Source: CAKZQX01 sp034435975
Lineage (GTDB): Bacteria > Chloroflexota > Chloroflexia > Chloroflexales > Chloroflexaceae
Assembly: GCA_034435975.1 (NCBI GenBank)
Contig: DAOTWD010000156.1
Span: 23,139 to 87,138, forward strand
Direction: 5' to 3'
DNA length: 64,000 nt
The notes beneath the pieces are model-generated. The model did no database searches. It saw only the letters and a list, made by a program, of their open reading frames with translations, and was not told the DNA's origin. The translations under genes were made by a program, and so were the position numbers. Positions 8,814 to 17,763 of this stretch are shown piece by piece. Position 1 is the first letter of the stretch; each line of letters opens with the position of its first letter.

Positions 8814-10039
8814 ATGCCGCTCTTTATGAATCGATCACAGACCAATCATTTACTGACGAGTGTGGTATCAAAGGTGCCAACACCCGTGTATGTGTATACT
8901 ATACCGGAGCAGCAAATCATATACACCAACCCGGCGGTCAGCAATCTGGTAGGTTACACACTGGCGGAATTACAGCAGATGGGTACCAGGCTGATCGACA
9001 CACTGATCCATCCTCAGGATCGATCACGCATTGCTGAACATCATCAACGACTGTTACAGGCGCAGGATGGTGCGGTAATGGAAGTTGAATATCGCCTGCA
9101 GCAGCGATCAGGCACCTGGTGCTGGCTCTATAGCCGTGATACGGTGTTTGCCCGTAATAGACAGGGGAACGGTTGCCAGATTGTTGGCCTGGCTCAGGAT
9201 ATAACACGATGGAAAGAGCGCCTGGAATGGTTTGAACATCTCCTGAATACCGTACCCAGTTACATCTATATTTACAACGTTGTTGACCAGTGTAATGTGT
9301 ATGTCAATAAAGATCTGGAAGATATGTTGGCTATACCCAGGCTGAACTGCACACGTTCAAGGATGGGTTGCTCGCCCACTTGTTACATCCCGATGACTTT
9401 GCGCAAGTGGCGTCGATCCAGCAACGTATTGCCAGCGCCGCTGACGGCGAAATAGTGCAGGTTGAATACCGGATGCGAGATAAGTACGAGAATTGGCACT
9501 GGTTGCAGGATCGAGTTGTAGTCTTTGCCCGCGATGCCCACGGCCAGATGACCCATTTTATTGGCTCAGTGCAAGATGTAACAGCCAGTAAGCAGGCGGA
9601 GGAAGAACGAACAGCCTGGCAACAGCAGGTGATAGAAGCCCAGAAGTCTGCCTTGTATGAACTATCAACGCCGCTGATCCCGATTGCTGACAATATCGTG
9701 GTCATGCCACTGATCGGAGCGATTGATAGCACCCGGGTGCAGCAGGTCATAGAAACGCTGCTGGAAGGAGTCAGTAGGTATCAGGCCACGACGGTTATCC
9801 TGGATATTACCGGGGTGCACGTGGTCGATACCCAGGTTGCCAATGCCTTTGTCCGAGCAGCCCAGGCCGTCAAGTTGTTGGGGGCGCAGGTGATTTTAAC
9901 CGGTGTTCAGCCCCAGATTGCCCAGACGCTGGTGCATCTCGGCGTGGATCTTGAGGGGATTATCGCCCGGAGTACGTTGCAAGCCGGTGTTGCGTTTGCG
10001 CTTGCCCAGAAACGATTAGGAAGGAGCTACGATGGCTAA
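8814..10039 (+). pseudogene. PAS-PAS-STAS regulator (RsbR type) split by a frameshift
   Basis: Two overlapping frames together encode one protein. The first (8814 or, with better spacing to AAAGGGA, ATG 8826) holds PAS 1 (VPTPVYVYTIPEQQIIYTNP) and the start of PAS 2; the second resumes at GYTQAELHTFKDGLLAHLLH and runs to 10039 through a C-terminal STAS domain (VILDITGVHVVDTQVANAFV). Inserting one G at the GG near 9329-9330 restores MLGYTQAEL, so a single-base deletion separates the halves. RsbR-type STAS proteins build stressosomes and are phosphorylated on Thr in the VDT and AQT contexts, both present here. A whole five-PAS relative lies at 46144. It could be a sequencing error, a recent mutation or, less likely, programmed frameshifting. 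The end overlaps the next gene by eight bases. Confidence 0.8.
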
Positions 10040-11030
10040 TCAGGGATGGTGTTTACTACGGCGGCCCACCGGTTATTTTCAAGACGGCGATATTGCCCTG
10101 CGCGAATTACCGATGCCCCAGCCAGAAGCAGGGCAGTTGCGTATCCGCACGGTGTATCTTTCGATCGATCCGGCCTATCGTGTCTGGGCGAATGATGTCG
10201 TACTCTATTTGCCAGCGTTGCAGATCGGTGAAACATTGCGGGGCAGTATTATCGGAGTGGTTGAAGAGTCATACCACCCTGATTTCGTGCCGGGTGACAT
10301 TGTGACTGGAGTCCTGCGTATCCAGAAATATCTGTTGTCTGACGGCACCGATATTATGAAGGTACCGCCAGCTCTGCCATTGCGCTCTTACTTTGCACTC
10401 TATGGACATATCGGCACCACGGCGTATTTTGGGCTAGAAATCGTCCATCCCAAGGCTGGTGAGACTCTGGTGGTTTCTTCGGCAGCCGGCGGGGTTGGCT
10501 CACTTGCCGGGCAGATGGCGAAAATCTATGGCTGTCATGTCGTCGGCATTGCCGGGACTGATGATCGCTGTCACTGGATTGTCGATGAGTTAGGGTTTGA
10601 TGCAGCGATTAACTATCGTACCCAGAATGTTGATCAAGGGTTGCGAGAGACATGTCCCGATGGAATCGATGTCTACTTCGATAATGTCGGTGGTGCGATC
10701 TTAGACAGCGTTTGCTGCCAACTGAATATCGGGGCGCGCATTGCTCTGTGTGGTATGCTGACCGATTATAATAGTGACCGACCGGCAGGAGTGTATAACC
10801 TGTTTGAACTGATTCTGAAGCGTGCATCGGCGCATGGGTTTCTAGTAACTGATTATCTACCACGTTATCTTGAAGCGTTTGCACAGATTAAAGCATGGGA
10901 AACGGCCAACAAAATCAGATACCGTTTAACAGTATTGGATGGTATTGAACACTTGCCACAGGCGCTGGAGGGGATCTTTACGTCTCGGTATTTAGGCAAG
11001 GTTGTCATTCAAGTAGCGCCAGAGCCGTAG
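10032..11030 (+). CDS. NADP-dependent MDR-family oxidoreductase (CurA/leukotriene B4 dehydrogenase-like)
   Basis: 332 residues; ATG at 10032 follows AGGAAGGAG closely. Family features are the N-terminal PTGYFQDGDIALRELPMPQP segment, SIDPAYRVW (where the related enzymes have SvDPymR), and the nucleotide-binding loop SSAAGGVGSLAGQMAK with VVGIAGTDDR, typical of the zinc-independent medium-chain branch. These enzymes reduce the C=C bond of alpha,beta-unsaturated ketones or aldehydes with NADPH in the cytoplasm. No zinc-ligand cysteines are seen. The eight-base overlap with the frameshifted STAS gene suggests cotranscription. Confidence 0.88.
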   Translation: MANQGWCLLRRPTGYFQDGDIALRELPMPQPEAGQLRIRTVYLSIDPAYRVWANDVVLYLPALQIGETLRGSIIGVVEESYHPDFVPGDIVTGVLRIQKYLLSDGTDIMKVPPALPLRSYFALYGHIGTTAYFGLEIVHPKAGETLVVSSAAGGVGSLAGQMAKIYGCHVVGIAGTDDRCHWIVDELGFDAAINYRTQNVDQGLRETCPDGIDVYFDNVGGAILDSVCCQLNIGARIALCGMLTDYNSDRPAGVYNLFELILKRASAHGFLVTDYLPRYLEAFAQIKAWETANKIRYRLTVLDGIEHLPQALEGIFTSRYLGKVVIQVAPEP

Positions 11031-11097
11031 GGTTATCATGGTATAATAACCACGAAGAGTAACATCGTCTGCACGAACAACCTGGAGGAGTGCTGTT

Positions 11098-11211
11098 ATG
11101 GAGTTAGAACGACTCAATACCCCGGAAGCCCGCGCTGTTCTGTTGTTGATCGGCCTGGGTGGATTTCTGGCATTCGCTTTTATTGCCGGAACGGCTCTGT
11201 TCATGTGGTAG
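11098..11211 (+). CDS. Small single-pass membrane protein (37 aa)
   Basis: The 37-residue frame starts MELERLNTPEARAVL and continues as a hydrophobic helix (LLLIGLGGFLAFAFIAGTAL) ending FMW. A strong ribosome site GGAGGAG lies eight bases before the ATG, TATAAT occurs at 11042-11047, and a stem-loop follows the stop. The polar 12-residue head followed by one helix fits a small integral membrane protein. Function unknown. It sits between the MDR oxidoreductase gene and convergent rex. Confidence 0.7.
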   Translation: MELERLNTPEARAVLLLIGLGGFLAFAFIAGTALFMW

Positions 11212-11232
11212 GTACTGCCATCCGTGTGCTGC

Positions 11233-11264
11233 AGGGGCAACCGGGCTGAATCCCGATTGCCCCT
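11233..11264. terminator. Stem-loop between convergent genes
   Basis: AGGGGCAACCGGG pairs with CCCGATTGCCCCT across a six-base loop with one mismatch. It lies between the 37-residue ORF (plus) and rex (minus). There is no long T-tract on either side, so a bidirectional terminator role is likely but not certain. Confidence 0.55.
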
Positions 11265-11288
11265 TACGCTCAGACGATGGTACCGAAG

Positions 11289-12032
11289 CTACGCCAGCGC
11301 GTCCCCTGCTTCAATCATATTTTCCAGGCGCTTAAAACTCTCAATGCGCGTCCGCGTTTCCTTCTGCTTACGCTGACCATTGTGTGCCAGAGCTGCATTT
11401 TCTTCGCGCCCGAGATAGTAGGTCATACTGTGTAGCACCGCTACTGGATCGATGCAGCGCACCCACACTCCTTCTGGTACATGTAGAATAATCGGCGCAT
11501 AGTTTAAAATAGCGCGTACCCCGGAAGCTACCAGCACGTCCGTCACTTCCTGGGCACGTAATGCCGGTACAGCCACAATTGCCAGGCGAATACGCTTTTC
11601 ACGCACCACAGTCGGAATATGTTCATCGCTTTGAATAGGAATTCCACCTACTTCGGTGCCAATCTTCTGTGGATCGTTGTCAAACAGGGCCACAATGTAG
11701 ATACCTTTGCTCCGAAATCCATCATAGCGCGCAATGGCCTGGCCTAGGTGCCCCACTCCCACCATCGCCACTGGCCACTCGTGAGTCAACCCCAGAATTT
11801 TCTCAATATGGTTCAATAATTTCTCAACATCATAGCCAATTCCCTGCTTCCCAAATTCGCCAAAATACGAGAGATCCTTGCGAATCTGAGCCGCAGTGAC
11901 ATTAATGCGTTCACCCAGTTCCTGGGACGAGACCGAATGAATGCCCTCTTGCAGGAGATACCGTAAGCTTCTGGCATACAGGGGTAATCGGCGAATGACA
12001 ACATCAGGCGGTAAAATATCTAGTCGTTCCAC
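11289..12032 (-). CDS. rex: Redox-sensing transcriptional repressor Rex
   Basis: 247 residues. The N-terminal winged helix is clear (PPDVVIRRLPLYARSLRYL, then SSQELGERINVTAAQIRKDL, SYFGEFGKQGIGY), followed by a Rossmann domain with VAMVGVGHLGQAIARY and VALFDNDPQKIG, and the Rex-typical ILNYAPI(I/L) and VRCIDP. Rex senses the NADH/NAD+ ratio and represses respiratory and fermentative genes when NADH is low. The C-terminus carries about 35 extra charged residues beyond the usual 210 (NGQRKQKETRTRIESFKRLE), probably helical. A promoter and a Rex-like operator lie about 110 bases upstream, pointing to autoregulation. Confidence 0.96.
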   Translation of the reverse strand: MERLDILPPDVVIRRLPLYARSLRYLLQEGIHSVSSQELGERINVTAAQIRKDLSYFGEFGKQGIGYDVEKLLNHIEKILGLTHEWPVAMVGVGHLGQAIARYDGFRSKGIYIVALFDNDPQKIGTEVGGIPIQSDEHIPTVVREKRIRLAIVAVPALRAQEVTDVLVASGVRAILNYAPIILHVPEGVWVRCIDPVAVLHSMTYYLGREENAALAHNGQRKQKETRTRIESFKRLENMIEAGDALA

Positions 12033-12140
12033 AACTGCCTCCTCAGTGTGAATGGACAGGAATGACTGCGGGGCTCAAACGCAGCGCTCCTAACCCGGGC
12101 GGATGACACAACCTGTATTTTGTCACACAGGTACGTTATC

Positions 12141-12158
12141 TTGTGAAGTGTAGCACTA
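12141..12158. promoter_or_regulatory. Candidate Rex operator overlapping the rex -10 box
   Basis: TTGTGAAGTGTAGCACTA matches the known Rex palindrome TTGTGAAnnnnTTCACAA at all seven bases of one half and four of seven of the other. It covers the -10 box, the expected place for repression. Together with its position upstream of rex this supports autoregulation. Confidence 0.55.
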
Positions 12159-12176
12159 AGGGAGTGAATATGTCAA
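12147..12176 (-). promoter_or_regulatory. Probable sigma70-type promoter of rex
   Basis: On the minus strand TTGACA (plus 12171-12176) is followed after 18 bases by TACACT (plus 12147-12152). The -35 box is a perfect consensus and the -10 matches four of six. Start of transcription would fall near 12140, leaving a leader of about 110 bases to the rex ATG. Confidence 0.6.
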
Positions 12177-12206
12177 GCATTTTATGAAAGTACTTGATGT
12201 GATTCC

Positions 12207-13136
12207 TCACGTTTTCTGCCAGTACGGCAGAGTTTCCCGCCCATCCTCACCTGGTGGCTGTGGTCTGGCCGCTAACCAGGCAGTCCGTACTTCCTGCGCA
12301 TGCCTGAAAATAGCCTGAATCTGTTCCGCGTCATGGTGTTCAAGGTGGTTACGCATTTCGAGCAAAAAACCGATGGTGTCGTTGATCCAGCGGGTGAGGG
12401 CCTGGTGATTGGTCAGGCAGATATCGCGGTGCATCGTTGCATCACCAGACGCCAGGCGCGACATATCCCGAAACCCACTGGCCGCCAGTCCTGCCATGTC
12501 CTTCCAGGCTGGACTGCGACTGGTTATCTCCACCAGCGCCGTGGCAAGCAAGAATGGCAAATGCGAAATGCCCGCAACATACGCATCATGCTCATCAGCA
12601 TCAATATAATACGGCCTGGCCCCGATAGTCTCCACCAGTGCGGTGCAGACCGCGAGTGCCGACTGTGGTGTGCCAGAATCAGGCGTGAGACAATAGACAG
12701 CTCCGCGGAACAGATCAGCTTCGGCTGCCTGGCCTCCCGACTGCTCTTTACCCGCCATCGGATGGCCACCCACAAAAGGCATGGTCTGGGGGAGCAACTC
12801 TCTGGCCCAGGCACAGATCTGCCCTTTGGTGCTGGCCGTATCGGTGACAATCGCTGAGAGTGATGGAAAGGCCGCCAGTTGCGCAAAAATCGCTCGCACC
12901 ACCTGTGGTGGCGTGGACACGATGATCAATCGGGCCTCCCGGACGGCATCGGCCAGAGTATGTGCTTCCTGGTCAATAGCAAAACAACGGCGAGCCATAC
13001 TGACCGCGTGCCGATCCTGGTCATATCCAGTGATACACACCGTACCCAGCCGTGATGTCCGGGGATCGGCGGTACGGAGGGCCAGGCCGAGCGATGTGCC
13101 AATCAATCCCAGACCAATGATCGAGATGTGGAACAT
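12207..13136 (-). CDS. tyrA: Prephenate dehydrogenase
   Basis: 309 residues. It starts with the NAD-binding loop IIGLGLIGTSLGLALR and continues with the family core: VSTPPQVVRAIFAQL, VTDTASTKGQI, FVGGHPMAGKEQSG, CLTPDSGTP, DEHDAYVAGISHLPFLLATAL and ASGFRDMSRLASGD. The enzyme oxidatively decarboxylates prephenate to 4-hydroxyphenylpyruvate for tyrosine synthesis, in the cytoplasm. No chorismate mutase or ACT domain is fused. It lies downstream of aroC and a membrane gene on the same strand, which suits a shared aromatic amino acid transcript. AAAGGA nine bases before the ATG supports the start. Confidence 0.94.
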   Translation of the reverse strand: MFHISIIGLGLIGTSLGLALRTADPRTSRLGTVCITGYDQDRHAVSMARRCFAIDQEAHTLADAVREARLIIVSTPPQVVRAIFAQLAAFPSLSAIVTDTASTKGQICAWARELLPQTMPFVGGHPMAGKEQSGGQAAEADLFRGAVYCLTPDSGTPQSALAVCTALVETIGARPYYIDADEHDAYVAGISHLPFLLATALVEITSRSPAWKDMAGLAASGFRDMSRLASGDATMHRDICLTNHQALTRWINDTIGFLLEMRNHLEHHDAEQIQAIFRHAQEVRTAWLAARPQPPGEDGRETLPYWQKT

Positions 13137-13160
13137 AAAAAAATATCCTTTGTGTCTGGT

Positions 13161-13814
13161 TCAGGTATCTCCAGCTTCAATCCGCGAGAGCAAGAGAATT
13201 TCTACCGTCATCAGGATGAGTGCCAGCAGCAAAAAGCTCACCCAGGTTAACACCCGCAGTCCAGCCAGTGTCGTGGCCAATGCAAAGAGCAGGCCACATT
13301 CATACGCCTGGCGGCGGGCACGGCGGGTGTCCATTTGACGGGCGCGCTGCTTGAACATCCGTTGCCCCAGCGCATAGCTAAACGGCAACACCAGCGCCGA
13401 GGCACTCCAGAACAGGGTGGTAATGAACAGGAGATACACCGGCAGATCCGGCAACGCAAATAGCCAGCCTGTTGGTGGTGGCACGAAGGCAATAATGTAA
13501 ACCAACAGCACCGTGCTGGTCACGCCCTCAAACGCGAGGCGTGGCAGGCGCATCCGAGTCTGAACAGGTACAAACGTCAACAACCCGGCAGTCAGCATCA
13601 GCACGTAAAAAAAAATCCGTTGCGGAGCCAGTGGATAGAATTCAGCACGGAGATCGGCCAGGAACAACAGGAGGAACGTTCCCGTCCAGCACAATGCGGC
13701 CATTAATGCCAGCAATACCCATGGCCGCTCCAGCAACGCGAAACGGGAAGACCGGTCAATGCCAATCCGCAATTTCTGCCGCACACGATCCCTGGAGGTG
13801 GTGTTGTTCATCAT
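13161..13814 (-). CDS. Multi-pass membrane protein of unknown function
   Basis: 217 residues with about six hydrophobic helices: WVLLALMAALCWTGTFLLLF, RIFFYVLMLTAGLLTFVP, VTSTVLLVYIIAFVP, LPVYLLFITTLFWSASALVL, CGLLFALATTLAGLRVL and WVSFLLLALILMTVEILLL. A basic stretch (QRMFKQRARQMDTRRARRQ) sits between helices four and five and is probably cytoplasmic. I recognise no family. It starts six bases after the aroC stop and ends 24 bases before tyrA begins, so it is almost certainly in the same operon; a role in aromatic metabolite transport would be a guess only. Confidence 0.75.
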   Translation of the reverse strand: MMNNTTSRDRVRQKLRIGIDRSSRFALLERPWVLLALMAALCWTGTFLLLFLADLRAEFYPLAPQRIFFYVLMLTAGLLTFVPVQTRMRLPRLAFEGVTSTVLLVYIIAFVPPPTGWLFALPDLPVYLLFITTLFWSASALVLPFSYALGQRMFKQRARQMDTRRARRQAYECGLLFALATTLAGLRVLTWVSFLLLALILMTVEILLLSRIEAGDT

Positions 13815-13820
13815 ACGCCT

Positions 13821-14903
13821 TCAGCATTGCCATTCCATGCGTGCTGCACGTTGCCGCAAGAGGTGATCGGCCAGCACCAGCGCCAGCATCGCCTCGGCGA
13901 CCGGTACCAGGCGTGGTAAGACGGTTGGGTCGTGTCGCCCATGAATTTCAATCGAGGCCGGATTGCCGGCCCGATCAACAGTTTGCTGTGGCTGAGCGAT
14001 TGATGCGGGTGGCCTGGCTGCCAGACGGATGATAATCTCCTCGCCGGTACTGATGCCGCCGAGTATCCCACCGTGATGATTGCTGGCAGTACCAATGCTG
14101 CCGTCAGCACGGCGTACAAAGGGATCATTATGCTCTGAACCGCGCCGTAGCGCTACAGCAAAGCCCTCACCGAACTCAACACCTTTGATCGCCGGAATGC
14201 TAAACATAGCCTTGCCAATATCCGCCTGTAGCTTGTCAAAGACTGGTTCACCTAACCCCGGCGGTACACCCCGTGCGCGTACTTCGACAATACCGCCCAG
14301 TGAGTCACGTGATCGCCGGGCCGCCTCGACACGCTCCACCATCCGGGCTGCAACGGTCGCATCGGGGCACCGCATGATGTTGCGTTCAATCTCCTCCTCG
14401 TCAATAACCTGCGCCCGCAGATCGCCCAGAGCCAGCGTATAAGCCACAATACTCACGCCAACCGTGGCCAGTAACCGCCGGGCGATTGCCCCGCCCGCTA
14501 CCCGGCCAATCGTCTCACGGGCGCTGCTCCGTCCACCACCACGCCAGTCACGCACGCCATATTTTTGATCCCAGGTATAGTCGGCATGACCAGGGCGATA
14601 GAGATCCTTAATCGCCTCGTAGTGTCCTGGTTTCGCATCAGTATTGAACACCAGCATGCTGATCGGTGCCCCGGTGGTCTGACCCTCAAACACTCCAGAC
14701 AGGATCTGCACCAGATCTGACTCCTGACGAGCCGACGTGACGCGACTCTGTCCAACACGCCGCCGATTCAGGTCATGCTGAATATCCTCAACACGGAGCG
14801 CCAGGCCCGACGGGCAGCCATCAACCGTGCATCCCACGGCCGGGCCATGCGACTCGCCCCAGGTGGTCAGGCGAAAGGTGTGACCAAAGCTATTTCCCGG
14901 CAT
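13821..14903 (-). CDS. aroC: Chorismate synthase
   Basis: About 360 residues when started at the ATG giving MPGNSFGHTFRLTTWGESHG, the usual N-terminus; the frame also runs up to a GTG at 14945, adding 14 residues. Family motifs are complete: RRRVGQSRVTSARQESD, GQTTGAPISMLVFN, RPGHADYTWDQKYG, WRGGGRSSARET, KGVEFGEGF, NHHGGILGGISTG and RHDPTVLPR. It converts 5-enolpyruvylshikimate 3-phosphate to chorismate with reduced FMN in the cytoplasm. It is the first gene of the leftward cluster aroC, membrane protein, tyrA. The ribosome site before the internal ATG is weak, so the longer GTG form remains possible. Confidence 0.95.
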   Translation of the reverse strand: MPGNSFGHTFRLTTWGESHGPAVGCTVDGCPSGLALRVEDIQHDLNRRRVGQSRVTSARQESDLVQILSGVFEGQTTGAPISMLVFNTDAKPGHYEAIKDLYRPGHADYTWDQKYGVRDWRGGGRSSARETIGRVAGGAIARRLLATVGVSIVAYTLALGDLRAQVIDEEEIERNIMRCPDATVAARMVERVEAARRSRDSLGGIVEVRARGVPPGLGEPVFDKLQADIGKAMFSIPAIKGVEFGEGFAVALRRGSEHNDPFVRRADGSIGTASNHHGGILGGISTGEEIIIRLAARPPASIAQPQQTVDRAGNPASIEIHGRHDPTVLPRLVPVAEAMLALVLADHLLRQRAARMEWQC

Positions 14904-15150
14904 ATCTTTCCAGGTACAACCAGCAGTTGATTGCACCGTTGTCACCTGTTGGTGCCCACTGGCTGGCTATGTTCCTGTCCCTTTCTCGTCTTATCGCAAA
15001 TGATGCTTCTATGGTAAGCGATTCTAACGTAAAGCGCAAAGCGTGTAAAGTGAAACAGGTGAGTCTGGAGGCTAAGGCATTGACCCCCTGACGCGAAGAT
15101 ATTTTATCCCTCTCGTCAATGTGCGATAAAGGTTATTTCGATTGATCAGC

Positions 15151-15232
15151 GGTACCCGTTCTGAGGAACGTTGGCCTGCAGGGGTTGCGGGGGCCAGAAT
15201 TTCCCCACTCCCCCATCGGAACGAGGACAAAC
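15151..15232 (+). repeat. Family-1 element, short copy E
   Basis: It starts GGTACCCGTTCTGAGGAACG and ends CCATCGGAACGAGGAC, inverted relative to each other. The core is reduced to GGGGTTGCGGGGGCC with ACTCCCCC after it. It lacks the T-rich word and hairpin 2, so it looks like a deletion derivative. It abuts the stop of the decayed nuclease gene. Confidence 0.5.
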
Positions 15233-15233
15233 G

Positions 15234-16107
15234 TCACAGCAGTAGTGAGTCTCCGATTGCGTTCATCGCGTCCGAAAGAGATAAAGCGTAACACGATAAA
15301 ACAAATCGGAATAACCTTTTATTTACTGTTGCTGGCCGACATGCCTTTTCGGGGATGGTTTTCGCCTCATAACTGGTAATATAGGTCATGGTTCGTTCCT
15401 CTTCGTGTTGACGCACATAGTGCACAAAGGCTTGCCGTTCCGGGGGGGGGCAAGCGGAGTAACCAGTCCATCAGGCGAAAGGCCTGCCACAGCGTGTTGC
15501 GGTCGAAGGGACGATCATACAGACTGGCAAACAAGCGGCGTTTGTATGCTAACCGTTGTGCAGGATCGTGGCGAGTCTGCAGCGCGTACAGATGTGCCGC
15601 TACCACCACTGCCAGCGGGTTATCGCTCATTTCCAGGATTGCCAGGTCGGCCTGATAATCCAGCAGTTTGATCATCGGAAAGTCAAGACGCAGGCGGCAC
15701 CCACCGATGGCGTCCTCAAAATGATCGGGACGCCAGTGCGCCTGGTCATCGCCATACACCACCATGGTAAAGACCGGAATGTCAGGATTGGCCCCGCGAA
15801 TGAGGATATGGTAGTGCACGACAGTGCGCTCATAAGCGCGCCGATACTGGCCTTGCACCTCGACGTGAATGAGGATGAAGAACGCTTCAGATCCACGCCA
15901 GGCCTTGATCAGCTTGTCCACGCGGCGCTCGCCCTCCCTGGTCTCCTCAGGAGGCAGGAGTTGCTGAAATTCTTTGTCGAGCATTTCAACGCCGCGTTTC
16001 CAATCAATGGTAGAGTGCAAATTGGGCAGAAAGAAGGCCAGAAAAGGGTCGATATACTGATCCAGGACTTCTTTCCACGGCCCATCAAACGTGTCACGGG
16101 TAGACAT
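15234..16107 (-). pseudogene. Rpn/YhgA-like PD-(D/E)XK nuclease family gene, frameshifted
   Basis: ATG at 16107 follows GGAGGGA. The first 226 residues hold the family core: RVDKLIKAWRGSEAFFILIHVEVQG, seen as VDKLIKAW and FILIHVEVQGQYRRAYERT, the D...ExQ nuclease centre of the putative-transposase or Rpn-like group. At a run of nine C (plus-strand G at 15442-15450) the frame shifts to ...PPPGTASLCALC and stops at 15367. With eight C the frame would read LRLPPPERQAFVHYVRQHEEERTM, the typical continuation, on to 15234. The last residues no longer look like the family's C-terminus. It may be a slippage mutation, a sequencing error in the homopolymer or a decayed gene; these proteins are promiscuous recombination-promoting nucleases in E. 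coli. Confidence 0.78.
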
Positions 16108-16697
16108 AGCGCTCCCTCCGACGCAACAGTGTGGTTTAGCCAGGGATAGTATAGCACATGGTTGCAGCCTTGTGGTGCGGTGCGCACGGGTTACGCTGGA
16201 TTCCTGGTCGCCTCGCGCTGTTTTGCATTTTACGCTTCGGATCGTCTCGTCTGGTGGCTTGTTTCATTGAACACGAGTTATGGGGTGGACTGATCAGTCG
16301 GTCTTTTCGCCTTCGGCAGAGTGGTTCTTCCGCGGTCGTGTAACACAAACATCTTTTCCGCCTGCAGCAGCGTGGAAAGATGAGTTGATCATACGATCGT
16401 GTACCTCGTGTTATTGATAAATGGCATTACTTCGTATTGCTTTTTAACAGTGATTGTGTTATACTCCTGTACAGGAACTTCAAAAAAAGTTGTGCAGATG
16501 TTCCTGACATTCGTTACTGTGTACCAGTAGCCATCACTACTTGAATTATTGTTCAAACTTACATCCAGGAGTACGCTATATGTTCCTTTCACCACCCGAA
16601 TCGTACCCGCCGCTGGCCTGGCTCCAATCAACTAACACCGGAAATTCGGAGCATAGCGAACAGGAAAAGGTTGCTATTTTACGAGAAAGAAAGACAA
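16108..16697. other. Intergenic region, nothing recognised
   Basis: About 590 bases with no convincing gene. A TATACT box lies at 16460-16465 without a good -35. An 80-residue frame on the minus strand at 16389-16631 lacks a ribosome site and family resemblance and was not called. Confidence 0.4.
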
Positions 16698-17549
16698 ATG
16701 AAGTTTCGGCGCAAGGCTGCAAGTGAACACAAGCGCAAGCTGGATAAATTTCGTCAATGTTTTCATATCGTTATTAGTGATGGCTATTATCCATATGAAC
16801 GCTAGCATCGACTATATAACGCCTGTCAGAAACTCCAACTGAATTGGACAGAAGCGCGCCAGTATGTCCAGGCCGATGCCCTGGCATTTCTGCAACAGGT
16901 GGTAGAGCGTATTCTGGCGACAGGCCGGTTTACCAGCACCGAACTCGATGAACTACAACGTCTACCGCGCCGTCTCGCGTTGGCGGATGAGCAGGTCGCA
17001 CCACTGCTCAACCAGGTTTATGACCAGATTGAACGCAAGCTCGAAAAGCGCATTATCGAGCTTGCAGCCTATGTCCGCGACGCAGCAGTGATCGCCACAC
17101 TCAAACACGATATTGCCTGCTCCGGTCTACCAGATAATCGAGCCGAACACCTGGTAGCCATGATCGAGCGTCAGCATCGGCTGGCAATCCTGCTGGCTGG
17201 CAACCTGCCTGTGGTGACGGCCACAGTTCCACTATGGACAAACGTTGAAGTGTGTCATATGGACATCCCGGTACAGGCCTTGCTCAGTACTGAAGGGAAG
17301 CTGGTCAGTGGACGACTGATTATCACCAACCAGCGCGTGTTGATCCTCGCGCCCCAGGTTGGCTTGACGGTAGCATAGCCGCAGATCCAGGCGCTGGAGT
17401 CGCTCAATAAATCATTGGTACTGGTGGCAAGTGGGCAAAACGCGATGATTTTCTGCGATGATCCGTTGTATGTCGCCACTCTGCTAGCCGAGGCGCGCAA
17501 GTCCTATGCACTCACGCCAACAACGTCGCTTTCAACGCCAGGTCAATAG
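16698..17549 (+). pseudogene. Helical protein with C-terminal bPH-like domain, two in-frame TAG codons
   Basis: From ATG at 16698 one frame runs to TAG at 17547-17549 and is interrupted only by TAG at 16803-16805 and TAG at 17376-17378. Between and after the stops the coding signal persists: HRLYNACQKLQLNWTEARQY, then a charged helical stretch (NQVYDQIERKLEKRIIELAA), then GKLVSGRLIITNQRVLIL, and after the second TAG PQIQALESLNKSLVLVASGQ. The GRLIITNQRVLIL to LVASGQNAMIF pattern is typical of bacterial PH-like (YdbS/SHOCT-linked) domains. Two nonsense mutations make a pseudogene likeliest. Readthrough of UAG would rescue both, which is worth a check. A terminator follows at 17580. Confidence 0.65.
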
Positions 17550-17579
17550 TGTGCTGCAGCGTCGGGCTACCTGCGCAAA

Positions 17580-17619
17580 GCCCGCCCGTAAATGGGCGGG
17601 GCAGTGAGTCGGTTTTTTT
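17580..17619 (+). terminator. Rho-independent terminator
   Basis: GCCCGCCCGT pairs with TGGGCGGGGC around a tiny loop (17580-17602), followed by GGTTTTTTT ending at 17619. It closes the transcript of the preceding decayed gene. Confidence 0.8.
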
Positions 17620-17674
17620 AATGCAAAGGCGCAGAGGCTTAAATAGAAAAGAGAAAACAGCGAATAGCAAATAG

Positions 17675-17712
17675 AAAAGCGAGAAAGAACAACCTGCTCT
17701 TTCTCGCTTTTT
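17675..17712. terminator. Bidirectional terminator hairpin between convergent genes
   Basis: GCGAGAAAGA (17679-17688) pairs perfectly with TCTTTCTCGC (17698-17707), with TTTTT on the plus side and AAAA before the stem, which is TTTT on the minus strand. It serves the leftward helicase-like gene ending at 17764 and anything reading rightward. Confidence 0.7.
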
Positions 17713-17763
17713 CAGTGTGGGGCAGAACACGCTGAAGCTCAGGTGTTTTAGCCCTGGGAGCAG

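Noticed and set aside
16389..16631. 80-residue frame on the minus strand (MIGARPAAGTIRVV...)
   Set aside because: No ribosome site, no family likeness, overlaps the upstream DNA of the next gene.
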